DNA of 37,623 nucleotides. Source: Firmicutes bacterium UBA2116 (GTDB lineage Bacteria > Bacillota > Clostridia > Tissierellales > Sedimentibacteraceae). The stretch is taken from assembly GCA_002331025.1 (NCBI GenBank), contig DCYG01000001.1:1-37623 (forward strand), written 5' to 3'. The notes under the pieces are model-generated. The model was not told where the DNA came from. It saw only the letters and a list, made by a program, of their open reading frames with translations, and made no database searches. This document shows, one piece after another, positions 24,238 through 32,925 of the stretch; the stretch's first letter is position 1, and each line of letters starts with the position of its first letter. The position numbers and the translations under genes are program-made.

Positions 24238-26463
24238 CTATATCTTTTCTATCGGGGCATATTCCAAGTTAAGATTTTTTATTCCCTTGCTTTCAAAAGC
24301 AATAACCACGGTCTTTGAGTCGCCCTCATCCTTTATTTGAACCACGGTTCCTACACCCCATGATTTATGCATTACTTTGTCTCCTGCAACAATTTTATCT
24401 GACTTTAATTTAGGCTTTTCCTTTTCTATATCTAAACTGCCCTTAAAAAAATCTCTTTTTACAAACGATGGCATTTTTTTAATATTTTTATCTAAGCTCT
24501 CTATTTTTTTTGCGGCATATGACACAGGGTTTGTATCTTCTATGCATTCTGCAGGTATTTCTTTTAAAAATCTTGATTTAAGCTTGGTCTCATGGTTCCC
24601 AAAACGCATCCTGTCGTTAGCATACGTTATGAACAGCATCCTTTTAGCTCTTGTTATTGCCACATAAAACAATCTTCTTTCTTCCTCTTCATCATCACTG
24701 TCGGGTTCCTGGTGGATAATCGGAAAAATTCCGTCTTCGAGACCTGTTACAAACACTGTATCATACTCCAGACCCTTAGCACTGTGAACAGTCATGAGAG
24801 TAACACAATCATTTTTAGTTTCATCTGTTTTATCTATATCCGCAAGCAACGATACGTGAGACAGGAAATCCTCCAAACCGTTGTCCTCATATCTTTCTTC
24901 AAAATCCTTGGCTGCCGATAAGAATTCATCTATATTTTCTAAACGGCTTCTTCCTTCTACCGTTTCATCCTCAAGAAGCATTGATTTGTAGCCTGTCACC
25001 TCAAAAACATCCGATATAAATTCAGAAACAGGCATTACATCCTTTTTAATCATCAGCATTTCCATCATGGAAATAAAATCTGAGACACTTTTGGAAGCAG
25101 CATTGGTTAAACCTATTTCATCCAGTTCATAGCAGGAATCAAATTTTGATATTCCTTTTCGATCTGCACACTCTGTGATTAAGTCTATGGTTTTCTGCCC
25201 AATTTTTCTTCTAGGCACATTTATTATCCTGTCAAAGCTGATATTATCCTTTTGGTTAAAGGTCAGCATCAAATATGCCATTATATCCTTTATTTCTTTT
25301 CTTTCATAGAACTTTAATCCACCTACTATTCTGTAAGGAATTCCTTCCCTGATTAATCCTTCCTCCAAAGCTCTCGACTGGGCGTTTGTTCTGTACAAAA
25401 CAGCCATATCGGAATACGAGGCATTATTTTCTCTTCTTTCCTTTCTGATGAGACATGAAACGGTAAAAGCTTCATCCTTCTCATTATCCATTTCCAATAT
25501 TCTTATGAGATTACCGCCTTCAAAATCGGTATAAAGGTTCTTGCCCTTTCTCTGACAGTTATTCTGAATTACACCGTTAGCTGCATTCAAAATAACATTT
25601 GTAGAGCGATAATTTTTTTCAAGCTTTACAACCTTGGCTCCTTCAAAATCCTTCTCAAAATTAAGGATATTGTTTATATCTGCGCCTCTCCAACCATAAA
25701 TCGACTGGTCTTCATCACCCACAACAAATACGTTGTTTTCACCATCAGGCTTTTTCCCTAATATCTTAACTAAGCTGTATTGAACTAAGTTGGTATCCTG
25801 ATATTCATCTACCAATATATATTTAAATCTCTCCTGATAGTACTCTCTTACATCCTGTTCACTTTCAAGTAATATTATAGTTTTTAAAATTAAATCGTCA
25901 AAGTCCAACGCATTTGCAATTTTTAATTTCTTTTCATACAGGGCATATACCTCACCCACATTTCTTTTATAAAATTCATTAAAATGCTCTTTTATATAAT
26001 CATCAGCACTGTTTCGTCTGTTTTTTTCAGAGCTTATGATTGATTTAATAGAATTAACATTGTATTTTTTAGTATCTAAATTCAATTCTTTAATGCAATC
26101 CTTAATTACTATTTTAGTATCATTGGTATCATATATTACAAAATTAGAGTCATATCCTATTCTTTCTATATTTTTTCTTAATATACGCACACAAATAGAG
26201 TGGAATGTTCCAATCCACATTCTATCAATGGGATAATCCAATAGTTGTCCAATTCTTTCCTTCATTTCATTAGCAGCCTTGTTAGTAAAAGTAATTGCAA
26301 GTACCTCCCACGGCATCGCTCTGTTTGTATCTATCAAATATGCAATTCTGTGGGTCAAAACTCTCGTTTTACCAGTACCTGCACCGGCTATAACTAAAAT
26401 AGGGTCCTTGTCATGTGAAGCTGCTTCCCTTTGTTTTTCATTTAAAGATTGTAACAAATCCAT
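24238..26463 (-). CDS. pcrA: ATP-dependent DNA helicase PcrA (UvrD family)
   Basis: 741 residues, the usual PcrA length. Superfamily 1A motifs are present: Q-motif LNEKQREAA, Walker A AGAGTGKT at 26-33, DEYQD at 219-223, GDEDQSIYGWRGA, then LEKNYRS, LMTVHSAKGLEYDTVFVTG and YVAITRAK. The last 50 residues, beginning GDKVMHKSWGVGTVVQI, form the Tudor-like tail that contacts RNA polymerase in Firmicute PcrA. Roles are repair, plasmid replication and removal of stalled complexes. CGGAGG precedes the ATG. pcrA-ligA adjacency is common in Firmicutes and supports the assignment over UvrD or Rep. Confidence 0.95.
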   Translation of the reverse strand: MDLLQSLNEKQREAASHDKDPILVIAGAGTGKTRVLTHRIAYLIDTNRAMPWEVLAITFTNKAANEMKERIGQLLDYPIDRMWIGTFHSICVRILRKNIERIGYDSNFVIYDTNDTKIVIKDCIKELNLDTKKYNVNSIKSIISSEKNRRNSADDYIKEHFNEFYKRNVGEVYALYEKKLKIANALDFDDLILKTIILLESEQDVREYYQERFKYILVDEYQDTNLVQYSLVKILGKKPDGENNVFVVGDEDQSIYGWRGADINNILNFEKDFEGAKVVKLEKNYRSTNVILNAANGVIQNNCQRKGKNLYTDFEGGNLIRILEMDNEKDEAFTVSCLIRKERRENNASYSDMAVLYRTNAQSRALEEGLIREGIPYRIVGGLKFYERKEIKDIMAYLMLTFNQKDNISFDRIINVPRRKIGQKTIDLITECADRKGISKFDSCYELDEIGLTNAASKSVSDFISMMEMLMIKKDVMPVSEFISDVFEVTGYKSMLLEDETVEGRSRLENIDEFLSAAKDFEERYEDNGLEDFLSHVSLLADIDKTDETKNDCVTLMTVHSAKGLEYDTVFVTGLEDGIFPIIHQEPDSDDEEEERRLFYVAITRAKRMLFITYANDRMRFGNHETKLKSRFLKEIPAECIEDTNPVSYAAKKIESLDKNIKKMPSFVKRDFFKGSLDIEKEKPKLKSDKIVAGDKVMHKSWGVGTVVQIKDEGDSKTVVIAFESKGIKNLNLEYAPIEKI

Positions 26464-26635
26464 TTTTCCTCCGATTTATTTAAACGCAACATATTTTTAT
26501 ATAAAATTTTAAGTTCTCAACAAATTATAACATAATAAGGACACACTTCTCAATATGATTATTTTATAGTAATAATGTTTACATATCTAATATATAGGTA
26601 TAAGTATAGAAAGAATTATAATTAGGGGTGATATT

Positions 26636-27088
26636 ATGAAAAAAATATTAATTCCGGTTGACGGCTCTATAGCATCAGAAAAGGCTGCAATGAAAGCGGT
26701 GGAAATCGGCAAATTAATAAACGCGGAGCTTACTTTCGTAACAGTTGTTAACACTCCCACAGAGGATAAATATTCATACTTCGGCATGAATGTAGAGCAT
26801 GCATTTATCGCAAATTGTGAGGAAATGCTTAAAAATCTGATGCGAGAAGAAACCAAGATGCTTGATATTCTTGTAAGAAACCTAAATTGCGATGATTTAA
26901 TGACGACAAAAAGAGTGGTGGTTGGAAAACCTTCTGTTGAAATATTAAAAATTGCCACTGATGAAAAATTTGATTTAATCGTAATGGGAAGACGCGGATT
27001 GTCAAATATGGAAAGAATTTTTATCGGTTCTATAACTCAAAAAGTAATTTCACAGGCACCGTGTCCTGTAATGGTTGTGAGCGGATAG
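26636..27088 (+). CDS. Universal stress protein (UspA family)
   Basis: 150 residues, a single Usp domain. It starts with KKILIPVDGS, where Asp9 contacts the nucleotide in relatives, and ends with the ATP-binding pattern G-2x-G-9x-GS at Gly118, Gly121, Gly131-Ser132 followed by PCPVMVV. It therefore belongs to the nucleotide-binding class. It is a single-gene unit, divergent from pcrA, with AGGGGTG before the ATG and a strong terminator after it. The stress it responds to cannot be read from sequence. Confidence 0.9.
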   Translation: MKKILIPVDGSIASEKAAMKAVEIGKLINAELTFVTVVNTPTEDKYSYFGMNVEHAFIANCEEMLKNLMREETKMLDILVRNLNCDDLMTTKRVVVGKPSVEILKIATDEKFDLIVMGRRGLSNMERIFIGSITQKVISQAPCPVMVVSG

Positions 27089-27096
27089 GAAAGTAT

Positions 27097-27129
27097 GCCG
27101 ATAGAAAGAATGTTCTATCGGCTTTTTTC
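27097..27129 (+). terminator. Terminator of the universal stress protein gene
   Basis: GCCGATAGAA (27097-27106) and TTCTATCGGC (27113-27122) form a ten-pair stem with a six-base loop and are followed by six T. It also separates the unit from the end of the converging AEC carrier gene. Confidence 0.88.
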
Positions 27130-27148
27130 TATATGCAATCTTAAGAAA

Positions 27149-28072
27149 TTATATAACAGTATGTAGCCAAACAAAAATAGGAATAGTAATTAATGATAAT
27201 AAATGTGTGGTAACTACTATTTTTGATCCAAATATAATATCTCCTCCGTATTTTTGAGCAAGTATCGGCATCAGAACCGCAACCGGTAAAGAAGCGTATA
27301 TAACATAAACTTGCTCAATCATTATATCAAATTCAAAAAACTTTAATATTAAAATCATAAGTAATGGAGAAATAATTAATCTGAAAAAAGTTGCAATATA
27401 TGCTTCTTTATCTATAAATGAAGCTTTAACACCAATTGTTGCTATTTTACTTCCAATAATAATCATAGATAAAAAGGTTGTAGCATTAGTTAATAAATCC
27501 AACAGATCATAAGCAAATAAAGGTAATCTTATTTGAGAAAAATATAATATTAATCCTATATATACTCCTATCATACCCGGATTTAGCAGCATAAATTTAT
27601 ATCTGTTTTTAATTTTACTCTTGCCCAATAATAATGATACACCATAGGTCCACATAAAAATGATATTAGGTATATGAAACATTGTTGCATAAAACATTCC
27701 TTGAGAACCATAAATTTGATATGCAAGAGGAAAGCCCATAAATCCGCCATTCATAAGTGCTATAGAATACTTTACCATTTTCACCTTTTCGGTATCTTTT
27801 GTTTTAAAAGAAGCCAAATTACTTAAAAAAATCAATAAAATATCAAAGGCAATAGCAACAGCAAGCAAAACAACTCCTGTTTTCAACTGTTCAAAGGAAA
27901 AATCAATATTCATTGCATTTATTACCATTGCGGGAGTCGTAATATTAACCAATATAAATGTTAAGGTCATTTCGCCTTCATCATTTAAAATTTTTTTAAT
28001 CCTTAAATAGTATCCAATCCCCATTATTATTGCCATAAGAATAATACTATTAATTAATATTGCTAAAACCAT
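27149..28072 (-). CDS. AEC-family transporter (auxin efflux carrier fold)
   Basis: 307 residues with about ten membrane segments in the two-half pattern of the AEC family (PF03547): N-terminal INSIILMAIIMGIGYYLR, TFILVNITTPAMVINAM, and C-terminal YVIYASLPVAVLMPILAQKYG. Bacterial members move organic acids such as malate or malonate, and some are suspected amino-acid or oxoacid carriers. The frame is open three codons upstream to a GTG overlapping the ribosome site; GGGAGG eight bases ahead supports ATG 28072. It trails the dehydrogenase cluster on the same strand after a 138-base gap with two hairpins, so it may belong to it. Confidence 0.8.
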   Translation of the reverse strand: MVLAILINSIILMAIIMGIGYYLRIKKILNDEGEMTLTFILVNITTPAMVINAMNIDFSFEQLKTGVVLLAVAIAFDILLIFLSNLASFKTKDTEKVKMVKYSIALMNGGFMGFPLAYQIYGSQGMFYATMFHIPNIIFMWTYGVSLLLGKSKIKNRYKFMLLNPGMIGVYIGLILYFSQIRLPLFAYDLLDLLTNATTFLSMIIIGSKIATIGVKASFIDKEAYIATFFRLIISPLLMILILKFFEFDIMIEQVYVIYASLPVAVLMPILAQKYGGDIIFGSKIVVTTHLLSLITIPIFVWLHTVI

Positions 28073-28123
28073 CGTCCACACCTCCCTGTCTGTGCCCTGT
28101 CATGGCTGTAATGATTTAAGCTT

Positions 28124-28152
28124 AAAGGGACTGTATAGAAAACAGTCCCTTT
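28124..28152. terminator. Strong hairpin between lpdA and the AEC gene
   Basis: AAAGGGACTGT (28124-28134) and ACAGTCCCTTT (28142-28152) form a perfect 11-pair stem with a seven-base loop. No T-run follows on the minus strand, so it may be a partial terminator or an mRNA-stabilising end for the lpdA message. Confidence 0.5.
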
Positions 28153-28171
28153 GTATTTTACACTTACAGGA

Positions 28172-28214
28172 TAAGCGACCGACACCAAATCATAGATTTG
28201 GGTCGTCTGCTTAC
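28172..28214 (-). other. Imperfect long hairpin over the lpdA stop codon
   Basis: Minus-strand TAAGC and GCTTA enclose a second pairing of ACGACCCAAAT with ATTTGGTGTCG, with small bulges. It begins at the lpdA stop codon. It may end or protect the 3' end of the cluster transcript; there is no U-run. Confidence 0.45.
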
Positions 28215-29629
28215 TTAGCTTTCATGGAATGTATGGCTTGTTTTTTCACTGCTAATACCGCTTCCTTCAATCCTTCAGAAACAGTAGGATGTGGATGAAT
28301 AGTTTCAATGAGCTCATCTACTGTAACTTCTAAATTGATACCTAGAGAAAATTCTGAAATCATTTCAGTCGCCCTCGGTCCATAAATTGAAATTCCTATT
28401 ATCTCGTCATACTTTTTATCAGTTACAACTTTAATGAAGGTATTTTCAACATCACCTGTAATTAATGTCTTTCCATTATTAATTAACGGGAACATACCTG
28501 TTTCATAGTCAATCCCGCGGTTCTTGGCTTCATCTTCCGTAATTCCCACATAGGCTACTTCAGGTTTAGTATATAGACATCCGGGGACAATATCATAGTT
28601 TATGGTTTTATTATCCCCAAGCAGCATATTTTCAACTGCAACTATTCCTTGTTCTTCCGCAACGTGTGCCAACATAACCTTTCCTGTTACATCCCCTACT
28701 GCATAAATATTATTAACATTTGTTCTCATATTGCTGTCGATTGTTACAAAACCCCTATTGCTTACGGCTACTTTAGCGTTCTCTATCTCAAGTCCCGTTA
28801 TTACCGGCTTTCTGCCTGTTGAAATCAACACATTATCTCCATATGCAAATTTGTCTTCTCCGTTTAGCTCATACTTAACACAAAGCCTGCCATCCTTTTT
28901 TTCTATTCCAACAACCTTTGCTGAGGTATGAATTTCAATCCCTGACTTCTCCATATTGGCAGATAGCATTGCAGCCACATCAGAATCCATTGATCGACCT
29001 ATTTTAGGCAGCATTTCAATCATGGTTACCCTTGTACCAAATGCACTATACGCACTGGCAAATTCGATACCTATGACACCACCACCTATAATAACCACTT
29101 CTTCTGGTAATTTATCTGAGCAAAGGGCTTTTGTGCTGTCTATAACGCCTTCCAAGTCAGCTCCCTTTATAGGTGGAATCATCGGCTCAGATCCTGTAGC
29201 TATTACAAAGTATTCACTTTTTATAACGTCTTCTTTTCCATCTGACAGTCTTACCTTTATACTTTTATTGTCAATGAAGCTTGCTTCTCCTCTTATTAAT
29301 GTTATATTGTTGGACTTAAGAAGCATTTCCACACCCTTAACAAGCTTGTTTATTATGTTTACCCTTCTTGTTTGCAGCTTCTGCCAATTTACTTTGGGTT
29401 TGTTTTCTAATTCTAAACCCAATTCGTCGGCGTGTTTTAATTCTTCATATAGCTCAGCAGTATGAAGCAATACCTTTGTAGGGATACATCCAACATTAAG
29501 GCAAGTACCTCCAAGATCTGCTCTTTCTATTAATGCAACCTTTGCGCCTAATTGTGCTGCTCTTATTGCAGACACATATCCCCCTATACCTCCGCCGATC
29601 ACTGTTACTTTATAATCATTTACTAACAT
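28211..29629 (-). CDS. lpdA: Dihydrolipoyl dehydrogenase (E3)
   Basis: 472 residues. This FAD enzyme reoxidises the dihydrolipoyl arm of E2 and passes electrons to NAD+. The FAD loop GGGIGG lies at 12-17, the redox disulphide is Cys43/Cys48 in GGTCLNVGCIPTK, the NAD-binding loop is VVIIGGGVIGIEFAS, and the C-terminal HPHPTVSE supplies the His-Glu pair that acts on the partner subunit. All catalytic parts are present. There is no fused lipoyl domain at the N-terminus. It is the last enzyme of the dehydrogenase cluster, 17 bases after panB, and probably serves the E1/E2 encoded upstream. Confidence 0.94.
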   Translation of the reverse strand: MLVNDYKVTVIGGGIGGYVSAIRAAQLGAKVALIERADLGGTCLNVGCIPTKVLLHTAELYEELKHADELGLELENKPKVNWQKLQTRRVNIINKLVKGVEMLLKSNNITLIRGEASFIDNKSIKVRLSDGKEDVIKSEYFVIATGSEPMIPPIKGADLEGVIDSTKALCSDKLPEEVVIIGGGVIGIEFASAYSAFGTRVTMIEMLPKIGRSMDSDVAAMLSANMEKSGIEIHTSAKVVGIEKKDGRLCVKYELNGEDKFAYGDNVLISTGRKPVITGLEIENAKVAVSNRGFVTIDSNMRTNVNNIYAVGDVTGKVMLAHVAEEQGIVAVENMLLGDNKTINYDIVPGCLYTKPEVAYVGITEDEAKNRGIDYETGMFPLINNGKTLITGDVENTFIKVVTDKKYDEIIGISIYGPRATEMISEFSLGINLEVTVDELIETIHPHPTVSEGLKEAVLAVKKQAIHSMKAK

Positions 29630-29646
29630 ATATTGCTCCTTCCTTA

Positions 29647-30495
29647 TTACTTAAATTCCTCAAATAACTTTTCGAATTCGGCAATATCTTCACTTATGTG
29701 ATATACATGTTTATCTTCAGGAAATTTAACATTTCTTACGTCATCACAATATTCCTTTATTGCATTGATAATTATCTCTGCCAGGTTCGCATATTTCTTT
29801 ACAAATTTAGGAGTGAATGCCTGGAACAATCCCAACATATCGCCGCAAATAATTAATTGTCCGTCACATGGTGCTCCGGCACCAATAGAATATACAGGAA
29901 TAGTTAATTTTTTAGTTATATATTCTGTTACTTCCGGAGGAACCGCTTCTAGTAAAAGAAACTTTGCTCCGGCTTCTTCTATTGCTATAGCATCTAGAAT
30001 TAATTCTCTTGCACTTTCTACTGTTCTGCCCTGTGCTTTGAATCCGCCAAGAACCCCTGAGCTTTGAGGAGTTAAGCCAATATGTCCGCAAACAACTATA
30101 CCTGCATCAGTAATAGCTCTTATACGTGAACACATTCTTCTTCCACCCTCAAGCTTAACAGCATCAACATCAGCTTCTTTTAAAAACCTGCCTGCATTTT
30201 CAACTGCAGATTCATCTGATATCTGATATGACATGAACGGCATGTCACCTACTATCATTGTATTTTTAGCACCTCTTCTTACAGCCTGACAATGTGATAT
30301 ACAATCATCCATTGTAACAGGTATAGTACCTTCATATCCCAATACAACCATTCCCAGGGAATCACCAACAAGTATCATGTCAATTCCGGCTTGTTCAGCA
30401 AATGAAGCAATAGGAAAATCATACGCTGTAATCCAGGTTAACTTTTCACCCTTTTTCTTCATAGATTGCAAGTCAAGAATACTTTTTTTCTTCAT
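29647..30495 (-). CDS. panB: 3-methyl-2-oxobutanoate hydroxymethyltransferase (PanB)
   Basis: 282 residues. PanB joins 3-methyl-2-oxobutanoate and methylene-tetrahydrofolate to ketopantoate, the first committed step to pantothenate and CoA; the reaction is reversible. Metal and substrate residues match the E. coli enzyme: Asp45-Ser46 in VGDSLG, Asp84 in GDMPF, Lys114 in AVKLEGG, Glu183 in LLLEAVP. GHIGLTPQSSGVLGG is also intact. An ATG 20 codons upstream keeps the frame open but lies inside an inverted repeat; GAGGTG before ATG 30495 decides the start. No panC, panD or panE is near. Its place between E2 and E3 of a 2-oxoacid dehydrogenase is unusual. Confidence 0.92.
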   Translation of the reverse strand: MKKKSILDLQSMKKKGEKLTWITAYDFPIASFAEQAGIDMILVGDSLGMVVLGYEGTIPVTMDDCISHCQAVRRGAKNTMIVGDMPFMSYQISDESAVENAGRFLKEADVDAVKLEGGRRMCSRIRAITDAGIVVCGHIGLTPQSSGVLGGFKAQGRTVESARELILDAIAIEEAGAKFLLLEAVPPEVTEYITKKLTIPVYSIGAGAPCDGQLIICGDMLGLFQAFTPKFVKKYANLAEIIINAIKEYCDDVRNVKFPEDKHVYHISEDIAEFEKLFEEFK

Positions 30496-30528
30496 TATAT
30501 TCACCTCATAATAATTAAATTTAAAGTA

Positions 30529-30575
30529 CTCCTTCTTAAAATTACTTAATAGCATCAGTTTATTTTAAGAAGGAG
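30529..30575. other. Long perfect inverted repeat between acoC and panB
   Basis: CTCCTTCTTAAAAT (30529-30542) and ATTTTAAGAAGGAG (30562-30575) are perfect complements around a 19-base loop. A second hairpin TGATTGAT/ATCAATCA (30589-30609) covers the acoC stop. No T-run follows. The arrangement suggests mRNA processing or a partial break in expression between the E1-E2 and PanB-E3 genes. Confidence 0.6.
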
Positions 30576-30598
30576 AAATGTAATACACTGATTGATGT

Positions 30599-31921
30599 TT
30601 AATCAATCAACAAATATGGATTTTCTATAAATTCCTTTATTTCACTCAGGAATTTAGCTGATAATGCACCGTCAACCAAGCTGTGATCGGTTGTCAAACT
30701 TAAATTCATCATAGGTCGTACAACCACTCGTTTATCGATTGCTACAGGCTTATCAACTATTCTGTTTATTCCCAAAATAGCAACTTCAGGTCTGTTGATT
30801 ATTGGTGTAAATGAATCCATTCCAAACATACCGATATTTGTAATCGTGAATGTTCCATTAAATAAATCATCAGGATTCAGCTTATTGATTCTTGCATTTT
30901 CTATCAATGTTTCTGTTTCTTCTGCTATTTCCTTAAGGGTCATTGTTTCCAGACCCTTAACATTAGGCACCATCAATCCCTTTTCAACATCTACTGCTAC
31001 ACCAAGATTTACATAGTTATGATATGTTATGGTATCATCCTCTAAGCTTGCATTAAGATGTCTGTACTTCATCAGAAGCTTGCCGAGCACCTTCATAATC
31101 ATATGATTATATGTTAATTTTAAGCCCTCCGCTGCATACAACGGTTTAAGCTTTTCTCTTAATCTGATAAATTCGGTCATATCTGCTTCCATGTTAAATG
31201 TTACCATAGGAGTAGCAACCCAATTTGCTCTCATTCTCTCAGCAATAATCCTTCTCATTCCAACAGCTTTTTCTGTCTCTGTCGGTTGACTGCATGCAGC
31301 TTTTTTAGTCCTTGCTGCATATCCTTCAACATCAGCCTTCTTAATTCTGTCATGCTTTTCAATTCCTGATAAATCTATATTATTTTCAGAAGCCATCTTC
31401 TTAGCTGCAGGCGTAGCCTTTATTTTTGGCTTATCATTTTGATATCTCTCAACATCTTTTGCCAATATAACTCCGCTATGGCCTGTTGCTTCAACTTCTG
31501 ATAAATCTATGCCTTTTTCATAGGATAATTTCTTAGCATAAGGTGTAGCAAGAATGTAATCATAGTTTTCCCTGACACTCTTTACTCCACCAACTTCCAC
31601 ATCTGATATATCTGCTGTATTCGCAGCTTTTTTCTCTTCTTTATCGCCTGAGTTCCCTCCTATTATTCCGGATATATCTTCATTTTCATCAGCAACAACA
31701 CCTATAAGTGCCTTAACAGGCACAGTTTCACCTGCTTGTACAACTATCTTTCTTACTATTCCTTCTGTATCTGCAATAATTTCATTGGTAAGCTTATCTG
31801 TTTCTACCTCAAATAACTTATCACCTACTTTTACATTATTTCCTTCTTCAACAAACCACTTAGTGACAGTTCCTTCTGCCATCGTAAGTCCTAATTTGGG
31901 CATTAATATTTCTCTTGCCAT
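30599..31921 (-). CDS. acoC: Dihydrolipoamide acyltransferase (E2) with two subunit-binding domains
   Basis: 440 residues. E2 carries the acyl group on a lipoyl arm and transfers it to CoA. Residues 1-77 are one lipoyl domain with Lys43 in ETDKLTNE. Two peripheral subunit-binding domains follow: ATPYAKKLSYEKGIDLSEV (125 onward) and ATPAAKKMASENNIDLSGI (169 onward); most E2 chains have one. The catalytic domain from about 215 ends with His413 and Asp417 in DHSLVDG. Only six bases separate GGAGG from ATG 31921; an ATG two codons earlier abuts the ribosome site. The acyl group is acetyl, isobutyryl or similar; sequence does not decide. Confidence 0.9.
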   Translation of the reverse strand: MAREILMPKLGLTMAEGTVTKWFVEEGNNVKVGDKLFEVETDKLTNEIIADTEGIVRKIVVQAGETVPVKALIGVVADENEDISGIIGGNSGDKEEKKAANTADISDVEVGGVKSVRENYDYILATPYAKKLSYEKGIDLSEVEATGHSGVILAKDVERYQNDKPKIKATPAAKKMASENNIDLSGIEKHDRIKKADVEGYAARTKKAACSQPTETEKAVGMRRIIAERMRANWVATPMVTFNMEADMTEFIRLREKLKPLYAAEGLKLTYNHMIMKVLGKLLMKYRHLNASLEDDTITYHNYVNLGVAVDVEKGLMVPNVKGLETMTLKEIAEETETLIENARINKLNPDDLFNGTFTITNIGMFGMDSFTPIINRPEVAILGINRIVDKPVAIDKRVVVRPMMNLSLTTDHSLVDGALSAKFLSEIKEFIENPYLLID

Positions 31922-31945
31922 ATTCATCCTCCTTCACAGCTTTAA

Positions 31946-32914
31946 TTAAAATAAATCCTTTAACTCTTTTGCAATTTTTTCTGAATTTAATCTATAAGCA
32001 TTTTCTAATGGTGGTGAAAATGGTACAGGAGTAAATGGTGCCCCAAATCTTTTAATTGGTGCATCTAAGTATTCTACTGCCTCTTCTGCTACGTATGCAG
32101 CAATTTCAGAGCCAACGCCCCCTTGCTTTACCGCCTCATGTATAATGGCTAATCTATGAGTTTTCTTTACCGATTCTAATATTGTTTCCTTATCATAAGG
32201 AACTATCGTTCTAAGGTCGATAATTTCAGCATTAATTCCGTCCTTGGCTAATAAATCAGCAACTTCATACGCTTTTTTCATTGCTATTGAATAAGAAACT
32301 ATAGTGATATCCGCACCGTCTCTCGCGACCTTAGCTTTTCCTATAGGAACGAAATATTCACCATCGGGAACCGGTCCTTTTTCCTTATATAATATTTTAT
32401 TTTCAAAATATATTACAGGATTGTTATCTCTTATTGCTGACTTTAATAATCCTTTAGCATCTGCAGGATTTGATGGCGTAACTACCATAATCCCCGGGAT
32501 ATTCATAAACCATGCCTCAATGCTCTGTGAATGCTGTGCTGCTGCACTCAAAGACAATCCGTCAGGTGCTCTGATAACCATTGGAACTGTAGTCTGCCCT
32601 CCGAACATATATCTGATTTTAGCCATTTGATTAAATACCTCATCCATGGCAACACCTAAAAAGTCTGCATAGTGCATATCCGCTACAGGTCTTAATCCTG
32701 CCAGTGCAGCTCCTACTGATGCTCCGATAATTGCTGTTTCAGATATTGGAGTATCCATAATTCTTTCGCCGAATTCGGCAGGCAAGCCTTTGAACTGTCC
32801 AAAAATTCCACCCTGTCTTACTATATCTTCCCCCATTACAATTATGTCTTCATCTAATCTCATTTCTTCTGCCATTGCTTCTAACGTTGCTTGTGAAAAT
32901 GTAATTTCTCTCAT
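31946..32914 (-). CDS. acoB: 2-oxoacid dehydrogenase E1 beta (acetoin-dehydrogenase-like)
   Basis: 322 residues, the usual length for an E1 beta subunit. It contributes to the thiamine diphosphate site of the E1 heterotetramer. GEDIVRQGGIFGQFKGL, MDTPISETAIIGASVGAALAGLRPV, AQHSQSIEAWFMNIPGI and the C-terminal APFTPVPFSPPLE are family landmarks; the Glu in ISETAIIG activates the cofactor. Closest in look to AcoB/PdhB. AGGAGG precedes ATG 32914, 11 bases after the E1 alpha stop, so the two are co-translated. Substrate may be acetoin, pyruvate or a branched 2-oxoacid. Confidence 0.9.
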   Translation of the reverse strand: MREITFSQATLEAMAEEMRLDEDIIVMGEDIVRQGGIFGQFKGLPAEFGERIMDTPISETAIIGASVGAALAGLRPVADMHYADFLGVAMDEVFNQMAKIRYMFGGQTTVPMVIRAPDGLSLSAAAQHSQSIEAWFMNIPGIMVVTPSNPADAKGLLKSAIRDNNPVIYFENKILYKEKGPVPDGEYFVPIGKAKVARDGADITIVSYSIAMKKAYEVADLLAKDGINAEIIDLRTIVPYDKETILESVKKTHRLAIIHEAVKQGGVGSEIAAYVAEEAVEYLDAPIKRFGAPFTPVPFSPPLENAYRLNSEKIAKELKDLF

Positions 32915-32925
32915 TTTTCTACCTC

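Noticed and set aside
28956..29465. 169-codon plus-strand frame opposite lpdA
   Set aside because: It is antisense to an intact lipoamide dehydrogenase gene, has no ribosome site and shows low-complexity Ser/Ile/Leu translation.
30496..30555. 20-residue N-terminal extension of PanB
   Set aside because: It translates the intergenic inverted repeat; GAGGTG before the internal ATG and the length of known PanB favour the shorter form.
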